A stretch of DNA of 64,000 nucleotides from the NCBI RefSeq assembly GCF_002723835.1, contig NZ_BEWG01000001.1:32346-96345 (forward strand), in the 5' to 3' direction. Below the pieces are notes generated by a model. That model saw only the letters and a list, made by a program, of their open reading frames with translations, was not told the DNA's origin and ran no database searches. Both the position numbers and the translations under genes were made by a program. The DNA is from Mycobacterium sp. shizuoka-1 (GTDB lineage Bacteria > Actinomycetota > Actinomycetes > Mycobacteriales > Mycobacteriaceae). Positions 1-7,825 of the stretch are shown here, one piece after another; positions within the stretch are counted from its first letter, which is position 1; every line of letters begins with the position of its first letter.

Positions 1-785
1 GCCGCAACCTGCTCTTGCGGCTCGTTGTCGCGCAGGTCCTCCAGTGCGGATCCGGCGTAGGCCGGGTAGTACCGGAAGCTGTCGCCGTCGGCGATCGCGG
101 TGGTGAGTGCTTCACCGAGGGGTTCGGTCTGCATCATCTGCAGCCGGACCCGCCGGACCGGAAGCTCACCGGCGAGTTCGCGCGTGAGCCCGCCATGGCC
201 GGCCCCGGGACACAGAAGCACCAGATCACCCTCGTGTCGGCCGCCCCGGTCGTCGCGAACCAACCCGCGATCGACGAAGCGGGCCTCGGTGCCCGCCAGG
301 AAGGTATAGCGTTCCGTGCCGTCCAGGTGGGCGCGGATGGCCGGCAGGGCCTGGCGAGATTCCACCGCGGCGTCGCCTGAACAGTGCAGTCCGGCAAGAA
401 ATGTCCCGCGCAACGCGGGGTTGAGCGCGCGCACGTCGGCCGGCTCCAGCAGGCTGAATCCACGGCGGGCGGCGTCCGGACGACCGAGCACGTCCTCGGC
501 GACGGCGAGCTCGCGCGGGGAGCGCAGGAGAGTGAGCGATCCGGTGGGGCGGAAGCCGACCCCGGGGACCCGGCCGCCGATCTTTTCCCACAGCTCCCGA
601 GCCCGAAGGGCGGCCTCGAGTTCGTGATCCGCGCGCCCGGACACCCACACCAGGCCGAAGTTGCGCACGGTGGCGCCACGCGCCTCGACTTCACGTTCGA
701 GGTGGACGACGGTGTGGCCGCGCTCGACGGCCTCCCAGGCGTGCGCGGTGCCCAGCACGCCGCCGCCGATGATGATGACCCGCAT
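1..785 (-). CDS. FAD-dependent oxidoreductase of the phosphonate-associated TIGR03364 type (3' end outside window)
   Basis: The minus-strand frame starts at ATG 785 and stays open to base 1, so the C-terminus lies outside the window. The N-terminus carries an FAD-binding Rossmann loop IIIGGGVLGTAHA within the first 15 residues, followed by an acidic end to the second beta strand (VVHLE). The family (DAO-like, pfam01266 fold) is recurrently found with phosphonate-degradation genes, where members are proposed or shown to oxidise amino- or hydroxy-phosphonates. The divergent neighbours here are a PhnZ-like HD protein and a PhnF-like regulator, which supports that placement. The exact substrate is not visible; sarcosine or glycine oxidase activity is the alternative. 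Confidence 0.8.
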   Translation of the reverse strand, partial: MRVIIIGGGVLGTAHAWEAVERGHTVVHLEREVEARGATVRNFGLVWVSGRADHELEAALRARELWEKIGGRVPGVGFRPTGSLTLLRSPRELAVAEDVLGRPDAARRGFSLLEPADVRALNPALRGTFLAGLHCSGDAAVESRQALPAIRAHLDGTERYTFLAGTEARFVDRGLVRDDRGGRHEGDLVLLCPGAGHGGLTRELAGELPVRRVRLQMMQTEPLGEALTTAIADGDSFRYYPAYAGSALEDLRDNEPQEQVA

Positions 786-859
786 GCCTCGAGGCTGTAC
801 AACGCGAGCGTCGGTGGCCCCACGGTGCGGTTCTGCCCGCCTGAACAGGAGATTAACGA

Positions 860-873
860 TTGGTATAGACCAA
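860..873. promoter_or_regulatory. GntR/HutC-family operator, PhnF-type
   Basis: TTGGTATAGACCAA is a perfect inverted repeat (TTGGT-ATAG-ACCAA) in the 108-bp region between the divergent FAD oxidoreductase (start 785) and HD protein (start 894). The core TGGTATAGACCA is, from established work, the type of site bound by mycobacterial PhnF and matches the general HutC/GntR pattern GTNTAGAC. The GntR gene at 1424 is the obvious binder. Its position about 20 bases upstream of the HD gene start suggests repression by blocking RNA polymerase. Confidence 0.8.
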
Positions 874-893
874 TTTGGGGGTACGCTGTCGCC

Positions 894-1427
894 GTGTCTG
901 ACAACCAATCCGTGGTGCTGGGGGAAACCGCCGCCCTGCTGTGCTCCCTGCGGGGGGTGTGGGACGAGGACGCTGTCGACGATCTCGACCACGCACTGCA
1001 GACCGCCGCCCGCGCCCTCGACGACAGCGCAGACGACGAACTGGTACTGGCCGCCGCACTGCACGACCTGGCCCACAGCCCGCTGTGCGATTCGGTCAAC
1101 CGCGACCGGCACGAGGTGGCCGCGCGGGAATGGCTGACGCCGCGATACGGCGCGCGGGTGGGCTGGCTTGCCGGAGCGCACGTCGCCGCCAAGCGTCACC
1201 TGGCGGCCACCGAAACCGGCTACGCCGAGGGACTCTCGCCGACATCGGTGCTCTCGCTTCGGGCCCAGGGCGGCGCGGGTGTCGATACCGAAATGGCTTG
1301 TCACCCATGGTGGTCCGACGCACTACGGCTGCGGCGTTACGACGACGCCGCCAAGGTGCCGGGCGCCGCCGCGCTGAGCATCGAAGACGTGCTGGCCGTC
1401 GCCGAGCGTGTGCTGAGCCGCCGGTGA
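894..1427 (+). CDS. PhnZ-like HD-domain oxygenase, phosphonate degradation
   Basis: This 177-residue protein starts at GTG 894 (VSDNQSVVLGE). The HD-fold metal ligands are visible: H33, the H57-D58 pair, H73, H96 and a late DD at 150-151 in the sequence RRYDDAAKVPG. That order matches the mixed-valent diiron site of PhnZ (H34, H58/D59, H80, H104, D161), which cleaves 2-amino-1-hydroxyethylphosphonate oxidatively to glycine and phosphate. The related family is annotated as phosphonate-operon HDIG protein. The stop codon overlaps the GTG of the GntR gene by four bases, so the two are co-translated. Substrate is inferred; a trimethylammonio- or other hydroxyphosphonate is possible. Confidence 0.78.
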   Translation: MSDNQSVVLGETAALLCSLRGVWDEDAVDDLDHALQTAARALDDSADDELVLAAALHDLAHSPLCDSVNRDRHEVAAREWLTPRYGARVGWLAGAHVAAKRHLAATETGYAEGLSPTSVLSLRAQGGAGVDTEMACHPWWSDALRLRRYDDAAKVPGAAALSIEDVLAVAERVLSRR

Positions 1428-2116
1428 GCAAGGTCGCCGTGGTTCGCAGCGGGCTCGATGAGCTCTTGGCGCGCCTGGCGGAAGGGGATCCGGTGCCCGC
1501 TGAGCGCGACCTGGCCGTGCGCTTCGGTGTCGCCCGGGACACGGTGCGGCAGGCGCTGCACGAACTCTTGCTCGAAGGCCGTGTCCAGCGCCGCGGGCGC
1601 GGCACCGTGGTCGCCAAACCTAAATTGACACAACCGCTTTCGTTGCGGTCCTATACCGAGGGCGCAGAGCGGATGGGCCGCAAGCCCGGCCGCATCCTGG
1701 TGACCTGGGAGGACATCGAAGCCAGCGGGGACCTCTCGACCGCACTCGACGTCGAACCGGGGCAGCCGGTGATGCATCTGGAGCGCGTGCTGTTGGCCGA
1801 CGACGAGCGCATCGGGCTGGAGAGCACCTACTTGGCGGCGTCCCGATTCGCCGGCCTCTACGACACGTTCGACCCCGAAACCTCGCTGTACGCCGCGATC
1901 CGGGCGACGGGCGTGCAGTTTCACTCGGCGGACGAAGTGATCGAGACGATCCTGCCCACCCCCCGCGAGGCCGGCCTGCTGCTGACCACGACCGCCATGC
2001 CGATGCTGCATCTGCGTCGGCGATCGCTGGATGCGCAGGGCTCGCCGATCGAAATGGTGCGCGCGTTGTATCGCGGCGACCGGGTGGCATTCCAGACGAC
2101 GCTGCGCGACGAGTAG
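1424..2116 (+). CDS. GntR-family (HutC/UTRA) regulator, PhnF-like
   Basis: This 230-residue regulator starts at GTG 1424 inside the stop of the HD gene. Residues 1-65 form the winged helix (AERDLAVRFGVARDTVRQALHEL, the GntR recognition helix, then a GRGTVVAK wing). Residues about 80-225 form a UTRA ligand-binding domain ending in a typical FQTTL segment. The upstream operator TTGGTATAGACCAA at 860-873 fits its family. By analogy with PhnF it would repress the module until phosphate starvation or a phosphonate ligand relieves it. The ligand is unknown. Confidence 0.88.
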   Translation: MSKVAVVRSGLDELLARLAEGDPVPAERDLAVRFGVARDTVRQALHELLLEGRVQRRGRGTVVAKPKLTQPLSLRSYTEGAERMGRKPGRILVTWEDIEASGDLSTALDVEPGQPVMHLERVLLADDERIGLESTYLAASRFAGLYDTFDPETSLYAAIRATGVQFHSADEVIETILPTPREAGLLLTTTAMPMLHLRRRSLDAQGSPIEMVRALYRGDRVAFQTTLRDE

Positions 2117-2117
2117 C

Positions 2118-3530
2118 TCAGCCGCCCAGCAGCGACTCGATGCCACTGCGGGCGAAGTAGAGCACGAACCCCGCGGCGACGACCCACAGCAGCGGACTGA
2201 TCTCGCGCGCCTTACCGGCCGCGGACCGAACGACGACCCAGGTCACGAACCCGACCCCGATGCCGTTGGCGATCGAATAGCTGAACGGCATCACCGCGAC
2301 GGTCAACACGACGGGCAGGGCCACCGAGAATTCCGAGACGTCGATATGGCGCAGCTGGGAGAACATCATCGTCCCCACGATCACCAGTGCGGCCGCGGCG
2401 ACCTCGGTGGGCACGATCTGCGCCAGCGGCCCGACGAACATCGCCGCGAGGAACAGCGTGCCGGTGACGACATTGGCCAGCCCGGTGCGGGCGCCTTCTT
2501 CGATTCCGGCGCCGGATTCGATGAACACGGTGTTCGACGACGCCGAGGTGGCACCACCGACCACCGCGCCGGCCCCCTCCACGATCAGCGCGGAACGCAG
2601 GCGCGGAAATTTTCCGTTGTCGTCGGCCACGCCGGCTTCGCGCGACAGCCCGGTGAACGTCCCCATGGCGTCGAAGAAGTTGGCGAACACCAAGGTGAAC
2701 ACCAGCATCGTGGCGGCCAGGATCCCGATGCGCCCGAAGCTGTCGAAGCTGACGGCGCCGACCAGGGACAGGTCCGGCATCGCGAAGGGCGATCCCGACA
2801 GCGTCGGCACCGACAGCGTCCAGCCGCCCGGCTTCTGCGTCGCGGAGCCCAGATGCCAGATCGCCTCGACCACGACGGCGACCACGGTGCCGGCCACCAG
2901 CCCGAGCAGGATGCCGCCACGGACTCGGCGCACGACGAGGATGCCGGTGAGCAGCAGGGTGAAGACGAACACCACAGTCGGCACCGTGCTGATCGAGCCG
3001 TGGCCGCCGCCGCCCAAACCAACTGGGGGAGAAGGCAAACCGGTGGAGGAGATGAATCCGGCGTCGACCAGTCCGATGAACATGATGAACAAGCCGATGC
3101 CGGCGGTGATCGCCAGCTTGAGTTGCATCGGCACCGCATCGAAGACCAGCCTGCGCAGCCCGGTCACCGCCAGCGCGACGATGATGAGACCGTTGATCAC
3201 CACCAGGCCCATCGCCTCGGGCCAGCTGACGGTGCCGACCACGGTGGTGGCCAGGAACGAGTTGATACCCAGCCCGGCGGCGAACGCGAAGGGAAGCCGG
3301 GCGAACACGCCGAACAGGATGGTCATCACCCCGGCGGCCAACGATGTGGTCGCCGAGACCTGCGCAAACCCGAGCTTGTTGCCCGCCACGTCGGCGGCGC
3401 CGGACAGGATGATCGGGTTCAGCACGACGATGTAGGCCATCGCGATGAACGTGACCAGTCCGCCGCGCAGCTCGGCGCCGATGGTCGAGCCGCGGGCGGT
3501 GATCTCGAAGAAGCGATCGAGGCGATTCAC
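2118..3530 (-). CDS. NCS2-family purine/xanthine-type permease (AzgA-like)
   Basis: This 470-residue polytopic membrane protein starts at GTG 3530 (VNRLDRFFEIT). The beginning (TARGSTIGAELRGGLVTFIAMAYI) and the segment FAFAAGLGINSFLA are characteristic of the AzgA/PbuG branch of NCS2 transporters, which import adenine, guanine or hypoxanthine with protons. About 12-14 hydrophobic segments fill the rest. It lies 19 bases downstream of a secreted-protein gene on the same strand and ends two bases from the convergent GntR stop. Substrate within the purine group is not certain. Confidence 0.85.
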   Translation of the reverse strand: MNRLDRFFEITARGSTIGAELRGGLVTFIAMAYIVVLNPIILSGAADVAGNKLGFAQVSATTSLAAGVMTILFGVFARLPFAFAAGLGINSFLATTVVGTVSWPEAMGLVVINGLIIVALAVTGLRRLVFDAVPMQLKLAITAGIGLFIMFIGLVDAGFISSTGLPSPPVGLGGGGHGSISTVPTVVFVFTLLLTGILVVRRVRGGILLGLVAGTVVAVVVEAIWHLGSATQKPGGWTLSVPTLSGSPFAMPDLSLVGAVSFDSFGRIGILAATMLVFTLVFANFFDAMGTFTGLSREAGVADDNGKFPRLRSALIVEGAGAVVGGATSASSNTVFIESGAGIEEGARTGLANVVTGTLFLAAMFVGPLAQIVPTEVAAAALVIVGTMMFSQLRHIDVSEFSVALPVVLTVAVMPFSYSIANGIGVGFVTWVVVRSAAGKAREISPLLWVVAAGFVLYFARSGIESLLGG

Positions 3531-3549
3531 GCTTGGAACCCTAGGTGGG

Positions 3550-4044
3550 TCAGGCGGACGACGGGACGGCGGTCAGCGGGATCGCGACGGTGCCCTGGCA
3601 GGGACCACTGTCGATGGTGGTCTGGAAGGTGCCGGACAGCGAGCCGTCCGGCTGCGGGGTGTAGGTGGTCACCGAATTCGCCGGGTCATAGGTGATCGTG
3701 CCGTCCGGCAGGGTGCAATCCCAGCGCCAGCTGTTCGACCGCATCCAGGTCGACCCCGTCCAGGTGAACGTCGTGGTCTGCGCGGCATTGTCCTTGGGTG
3801 TGGGCCCGTCGAGTACCGAGGCGATGCAGCTCCCCGACGAGCAGTCGGTGTTGATCTTGTAGGACGCGGTATAGGGCGTCTCCTGCTGCGTGGCCGCGAT
3901 CGACGTGCCGGACTTCTGGTCGGTGTGGAAGGTGATCTTGTACCAGCCACCCCAGAATGCTTCGTCCGCGCCGGCCGCCGGGGCCAGCACCAGCGCGCCG
4001 CTCAGCGCCAGGACCAGGCCGCCGAAGCGTGTGGTATCAGCCAA
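3550..4044 (-). CDS. Secreted mycobacterial protein of unknown function
   Basis: I place the start at TTG 4044, which overlaps the upstream stop by 8 bases and gives LADTTRF followed by a hydrophobic stretch and an AxA-type cleavage region (APAAGADEAF): a clear signal peptide. An alternative GTG at 4077 would add eleven residues ahead of it. The mature domain of about 135 residues has paired cysteines (CSSGSC, WDC and PCQG) suggesting disulfides, and a beta-rich Thr/Ser-rich pattern. Similar domains occur as free secreted proteins in mycobacteria. No catalytic motif is seen and I assign no function. Confidence 0.6.
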   Translation of the reverse strand: MADTTRFGGLVLALSGALVLAPAAGADEAFWGGWYKITFHTDQKSGTSIAATQQETPYTASYKINTDCSSGSCIASVLDGPTPKDNAAQTTTFTWTGSTWMRSNSWRWDCTLPDGTITYDPANSVTTYTPQPDGSLSGTFQTTIDSGPCQGTVAIPLTAVPSSA

Positions 4045-4744
4045 AGTAACTCTCGCCGCCGGTGGGATAGCCGCCACCGTCGGTGGCGATATGCACGTGA
4101 GTGTAGTGGTTGGCGTCGTCGGAGCCGAGGTTGCTCATCAGAAAGGGCTTGCCGCCCTTGTCGTACAGAATGCGCCGCCAGATCACATGATTCAGGGACA
4201 GCCGGTCGGCGTTGGCCAGGGCGAAAGCCGCGATGCGGTCACCGAGCTCCTTGCCTTGCGGGGTTTGGTAATTCGGGATCATCACGTCGATGGCCAATCC
4301 CATCGGATGCCACTTCAACGCGTCGGCCCGAACCCCGCCGATGTTGTGGATCTCGGGAAAGTAGGCGCTCACGAGGCGCTCGGCCAGGATCGTCTTGACC
4401 TGCAGCCCCTTCTCGATACCGACGCCGGCCGGGAGTGCCCGCAACATACTGCGGTTGACCGCGCTTCGGCTGGCCACCAGCTCGGCCTGGGTCATGACGA
4501 CGTAGTGCCCGCTGATCCGGGCGGCTGGGAGTTCCACCGCGCTTGCGGCGACGAGTTCGGCGCAGCACTTGGGCCCGCCCGGGGCCAGCTTGCTGGGCGC
4601 TCCGCCGGTGCTGGCGGTGAGAATGCCGGCCACCGGGAGTGCGGCTAGCGCGACCACGGCGACCGACCAACGGCGCCGTGGCTTGGCTAACCGATGTCTG
4701 CCCACGGGCGGCACTCTACCTGGACAATTCCGGCGTTTGAACAC
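4037..4744 (-). CDS. Exported ARB_07466-like C-terminal-domain protein, possible metallopeptidase fold
   Basis: The frame opens at GTG 4744 (235 residues); GTG 4705 (VGRHRLAKPRRRW) is an equally plausible start because it directly precedes the positively charged n-region. A hydrophobic segment (WSVAVVALAALPVAGIL) makes it exported or membrane anchored. The C-terminal part carries WHPMGLAIDVMIP and HYTHVHIA, an HxxxxxxD and HxH arrangement resembling the zinc site of D,D-carboxypeptidase/M15-like folds in the mycobacterial and actinobacterial ARB_07466-like domain. A cell-wall role is plausible but unproven. The 227 bases upstream (4745-4971) contain no gene I can support. Confidence 0.65.
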   Translation of the reverse strand: MFKRRNCPGRVPPVGRHRLAKPRRRWSVAVVALAALPVAGILTASTGGAPSKLAPGGPKCCAELVAASAVELPAARISGHYVVMTQAELVASRSAVNRSMLRALPAGVGIEKGLQVKTILAERLVSAYFPEIHNIGGVRADALKWHPMGLAIDVMIPNYQTPQGKELGDRIAAFALANADRLSLNHVIWRRILYDKGGKPFLMSNLGSDDANHYTHVHIATDGGGYPTGGESYFG

Positions 4745-4971
4745 CGTTCGCTATCTTCCGTCCAGCGCCCGACGGGGTGCAATGTGCGCTGTCGACGTCC
4801 CGTGAGGTTGCTGCCGAGTCGCGCCCCTGACCCGCTGTACAGCCTCGCATCGGGCCAAAAATCGGCGGCTGAACAGCGTATTCATCTGCTGTTCACCAAA
4901 CCGAATCCGGACCGATACCGTCGTTGTTTCAGTTCGCTCTCCGGGCGGCAGCGAACGAATACGGCGTCCGG

Positions 4972-6057
4972 TTATTTCTTGAAGCGGCCGGCGAATCCGC
5001 GCAACGGAAGGTCCGCGCTCGTGATCAGTCCCGGCGGAGCCGCCACCACGGCCGGAATGGCGTTCAGCGCCGGCATGCCGGTGACGGTCATCCCGATCGA
5101 GGCGAACGACGCCACATCGGAGAGGTCGACACCCGGCTTGGGGAAGATCATGTGCTTGTTGTAGACGAACGGGTCGCCGGTGATCTGCGTGATGTAGCAG
5201 CCCTTGATATCCCAACTCGGATCGGTGTGCGGGGTCATCTGCCACTCCAAGTGGGTCTCCACCCGCGGCACTCCGTCGACCATGCCCTGGTACTTGAGAT
5301 AGTTGCCGCCCAGTGAGCCCTTCGACAGCTGATACCAGCCGAGGTCGACGTCCTTGGTGCAGGCGCCGAGTTCGTAGGTGAACTTCACCTCGTCGAGTTC
5401 GAGGTCGAAGCAATCGGCCATCATCAGCACACTGTCGGCGAAGACCCGGGTGTACTTCTCGAGCATGCCGGGCAGGGCCGGGTCGTCAACCGGCAGCCCG
5501 TAGCCGACCTCTTTCCAGGTGTCGGCCGAGTGGTGACAGGACACGTCGACCGACTCGATGGTGGTGATGTTCTCGATCTCGGCGACATCCGACGAGCACA
5601 CCACGCCGAGGATCTGGTTGACGCCCGGGTTCATGCCGGTGCCGTAGAACGTGGAACCGCCTTTCTCACAGGCTTCTTGGAGAAGCACAGAGACCTTCTT
5701 GCCGGAATGATGCGGATGGTTGGTGTCGCGGTGCCAGCCGGTGATCCAGTCGGCGGTGGTGACGATGTTGATACCCGCCTCCAGCACCGCGACGTAGAGG
5801 TCCTCGTCGGGGAATACGCCGTGGAAGGTCAGCACGTCGGGCTTGGCCGCGATGATCTCGTCGACGGAACCCGTTGCGATGACACCGTTGGGCGCGATGC
5901 CGGCGATCTCACCGGCGTCGCGCCCGATCTTCTCCGGCGAGTAGCAGTGCAGGCCGATCAGCTCCAGGCCACGGTGCTCGCCGATCCGCTTGATCATCTC
6001 GGTGCCGACGTTTCCGGTCGCCACCTGGAACACCCGGATCGGGCTATGAGCTGACAT
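4972..6057 (-). CDS. Dihydrodipicolinate-reductase-like NAD(P)-dependent oxidoreductase
   Basis: ATG 6057 is preferred over an in-frame ATG 30 bases upstream because AAGGAG sits nine bases before it. The 361-residue product starts MSAHSPIRVFQVATGNVGTEMIKRI, a Rossmann NAD(P) site of the DapB-like N-terminal domain, followed by a mixed alpha/beta C-terminal domain. Proteins of this type are common in mycobacterial catabolic clusters and are loosely labelled amine dehydrogenase or DapB-like; lysine synthesis is unlikely. The start overlaps the end of the Rieske oxygenase gene by 14 bases, so the two probably act on the same compound. Confidence 0.72.
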   Translation of the reverse strand: MSAHSPIRVFQVATGNVGTEMIKRIGEHRGLELIGLHCYSPEKIGRDAGEIAGIAPNGVIATGSVDEIIAAKPDVLTFHGVFPDEDLYVAVLEAGINIVTTADWITGWHRDTNHPHHSGKKVSVLLQEACEKGGSTFYGTGMNPGVNQILGVVCSSDVAEIENITTIESVDVSCHHSADTWKEVGYGLPVDDPALPGMLEKYTRVFADSVLMMADCFDLELDEVKFTYELGACTKDVDLGWYQLSKGSLGGNYLKYQGMVDGVPRVETHLEWQMTPHTDPSWDIKGCYITQITGDPFVYNKHMIFPKPGVDLSDVASFASIGMTVTGMPALNAIPAVVAAPPGLITSADLPLRGFAGRFKK

Positions 6058-7054
6058 GGGCGGGTTCTCCTTGGTGGTCGGATACATAGAACTGGTTGGC
6101 CCACTGGCGGATTGCGGTGAAGCCGTCGAACTCGGTGGTCGCCAGCGCGGGCCGATGGGTGTAGCGCTGGTGTTGCCAGATCTCGATGTCGGCGGCGAAC
6201 TGGTCGATCACGTCGTGGGCGAACGCTTGTGCCTTGGCCTGCGCCTTCGGGCTGTCGTCGCCGGGCTTTCGGCCGATGTAGACCATGAATCGGACGTCGG
6301 AGGTGAACTCGTCGACCGGGGTGATCGCCGAGATGGTGCGGTTGTCCACCATGCCCCAGCTCTTGGTGACCGCGACGCCCAGCCCGCCGTTGATCGCTTC
6401 GACGCCGCTGTTCACGTCGTCGATGATCTGACCTTCGTCACCCTCGAAGGTGATCGTGAAATCCACGTAGGACACCGGCTCGTCGAAGTCGTGCCGGGTG
6501 AACAGCGGCACGATGGGCGTCTGGTGCACGAACTTGAAATGGGCGAAGTCCACGCCGTTTTCGAGCACATACTGCGGATGCAATTCGAGCTGAGGTCGGT
6601 ACAGCCGGGCCTGCGGGTAGTAGTCGGCGGCGGTCTTGTCGTCCCCGAAATCGGCGAAGATGTCCGGCGCTTCGAAATACGGTTCACGCCCTGCGACGTC
6701 GTGCCAGATGTACACCGACGAATTGCGCTCGACCACAGGATAAGTGGGAATACGGCGGCCGCGGTTGGGCCTGTCCTGGTAGGGGATGCAGACGTTGCGG
6801 CCCTCATGGTTCCACTGCCAGCCATGGAACGGGCACTGAATCACCTCGCCGACCACTTGGCCGCCGTAGCCGAGGTGGGCGCCCAGGTGCTCGCAGTAGG
6901 CGTCCATCACCGTCAGTGCGCCGGACTGCGCGCGCCAGGCGACCATGTCGGTGTCGAAGTACTTCATCCGATGCACATCGCCCACCGCGATCTCGTCGGA
7001 CCAGGCGACCTGGAACCAGCCGGTGGGCTTCATCGAGAGGGACGGTTTGGCCAC
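6044..7054 (-). CDS. KshA-like Rieske [2Fe-2S] oxygenase, terminal component
   Basis: This 336-residue protein has a Rieske cluster site C54-x-H56 and C74-x2-H77 (YCEHLGAHLG and CPFHGW) and the mononuclear iron segment NGVDFAHFKFVH in the C-terminal catalytic domain. The spacing, the GAHLGYGG loop and the overall length match the 3-ketosteroid 9-alpha-hydroxylase (KshA) branch. In that family the enzyme receives electrons from a separate flavo-iron-sulfur reductase, which is not encoded next to it. No other steroid gene is adjacent, so a different polycyclic or terpenoid substrate is quite possible. It is divergent from a TetR gene with a palindrome between them. Confidence 0.85.
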   Translation of the reverse strand: MAKPSLSMKPTGWFQVAWSDEIAVGDVHRMKYFDTDMVAWRAQSGALTVMDAYCEHLGAHLGYGGQVVGEVIQCPFHGWQWNHEGRNVCIPYQDRPNRGRRIPTYPVVERNSSVYIWHDVAGREPYFEAPDIFADFGDDKTAADYYPQARLYRPQLELHPQYVLENGVDFAHFKFVHQTPIVPLFTRHDFDEPVSYVDFTITFEGDEGQIIDDVNSGVEAINGGLGVAVTKSWGMVDNRTISAITPVDEFTSDVRFMVYIGRKPGDDSPKAQAKAQAFAHDVIDQFAADIEIWQHQRYTHRPALATTEFDGFTAIRQWANQFYVSDHQGEPAHVSS

Positions 7055-7070
7055 GCTGGCGAGTCTAGAA

Positions 7071-7087
7071 ACACTTCATAGAGGTGT
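7071..7087. promoter_or_regulatory. Candidate TetR operator between Rieske oxygenase and TetR genes
   Basis: ACACTTCATAGAGGTGT is an imperfect palindrome with ACAC/GTGT ends and matching inner bases on both sides. It sits between the oxygenase start (7054) and the TetR start (7114), where a shared operator for an autoregulated divergent pair is expected. The assignment rests on position and symmetry only. Confidence 0.45.
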
Positions 7088-7113
7088 CAATGAATCTGGG
7101 TTAGGCTTTTGGT

Positions 7114-7734
7114 GTGGCGGAAGCGGACAGCGCGCGGCGGCGGCCCAACCGACGGGGGTCGGCCACCCGGGAGAGCCTGCTCGAGGCCGCTCTCACCGCA
7201 CTGGCGTCCGGTCAGCCTGGCGCGGTGTCGGCCAACCGCATCGCGAAAGACGCCGGTGCCACGTGGGGCACCGTGCAATACCAGTTCGGCGACACCGATG
7301 GCTTCTGGGCGGCGGTACTGCGCTACACCGCGGAGCGGCGAGCCCACATCTTCACCGCACCGGACCCGTCAGCGAGCCTGCGCGACCGGGTGGCCGGCAT
7401 CATCGACACGCTCTATGACGGGTTGACCAACCGGGACTCGCGCGCGATCGAGAACCTGCGGGCTGCGCTGCCGCGCGAGCACGCCGATCTCGAGCGGTTG
7501 TATCCACAGACCGCGGCCGAACTGTTCTCCTGGGGCCAGGGGTGGCAGGAGACCTGCCAGAAGGCGTTCGCCGATCTGCAAGTGGACCCGCAGCGGGTTC
7601 GCGAGATGGCCTGGCTCATCCCCGGCGCGATGCGGGGCATCGCCTCGGAGAAACAGCTCGGCAGCTACGGCGATCTCGACGAAGCCCGGCGCGGGCTGAC
7701 CAACGCGATCGTCGCCTACCTCGGCTCACGGTAG
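7114..7734 (+). CDS. TetR-family transcriptional regulator
   Basis: The gene starts at GTG 7114 and gives 206 residues. Residues about 15-65 form the TetR helix-turn-helix (ATRESLLEAALTALA, then VSANRIAKDAGATWGTVQYQFGDTDGFW). The remainder is an all-helical ligand-binding and dimerisation domain. It diverges from the Rieske/DapB-like pair, and a near-palindrome at 7071-7087 lies between them, so local repression is the likely role. The 91 bases downstream, up to the convergent isocitrate lyase stop, contain two copies of GCGCCGAGATCG (7739-7750 and 7809-7820). Confidence 0.85.
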   Translation: MAEADSARRRPNRRGSATRESLLEAALTALASGQPGAVSANRIAKDAGATWGTVQYQFGDTDGFWAAVLRYTAERRAHIFTAPDPSASLRDRVAGIIDTLYDGLTNRDSRAIENLRAALPREHADLERLYPQTAAELFSWGQGWQETCQKAFADLQVDPQRVREMAWLIPGAMRGIASEKQLGSYGDLDEARRGLTNAIVAYLGSR

Positions 7735-7825
7735 TTTCGCGCCGAGATCGACGAAATGTCACCGGCTTCTCGCACTTTCACGGCGAGACGTCGGTTTGGG
7801 CGAGGGGTGCGCCGAGATCGGCGGC

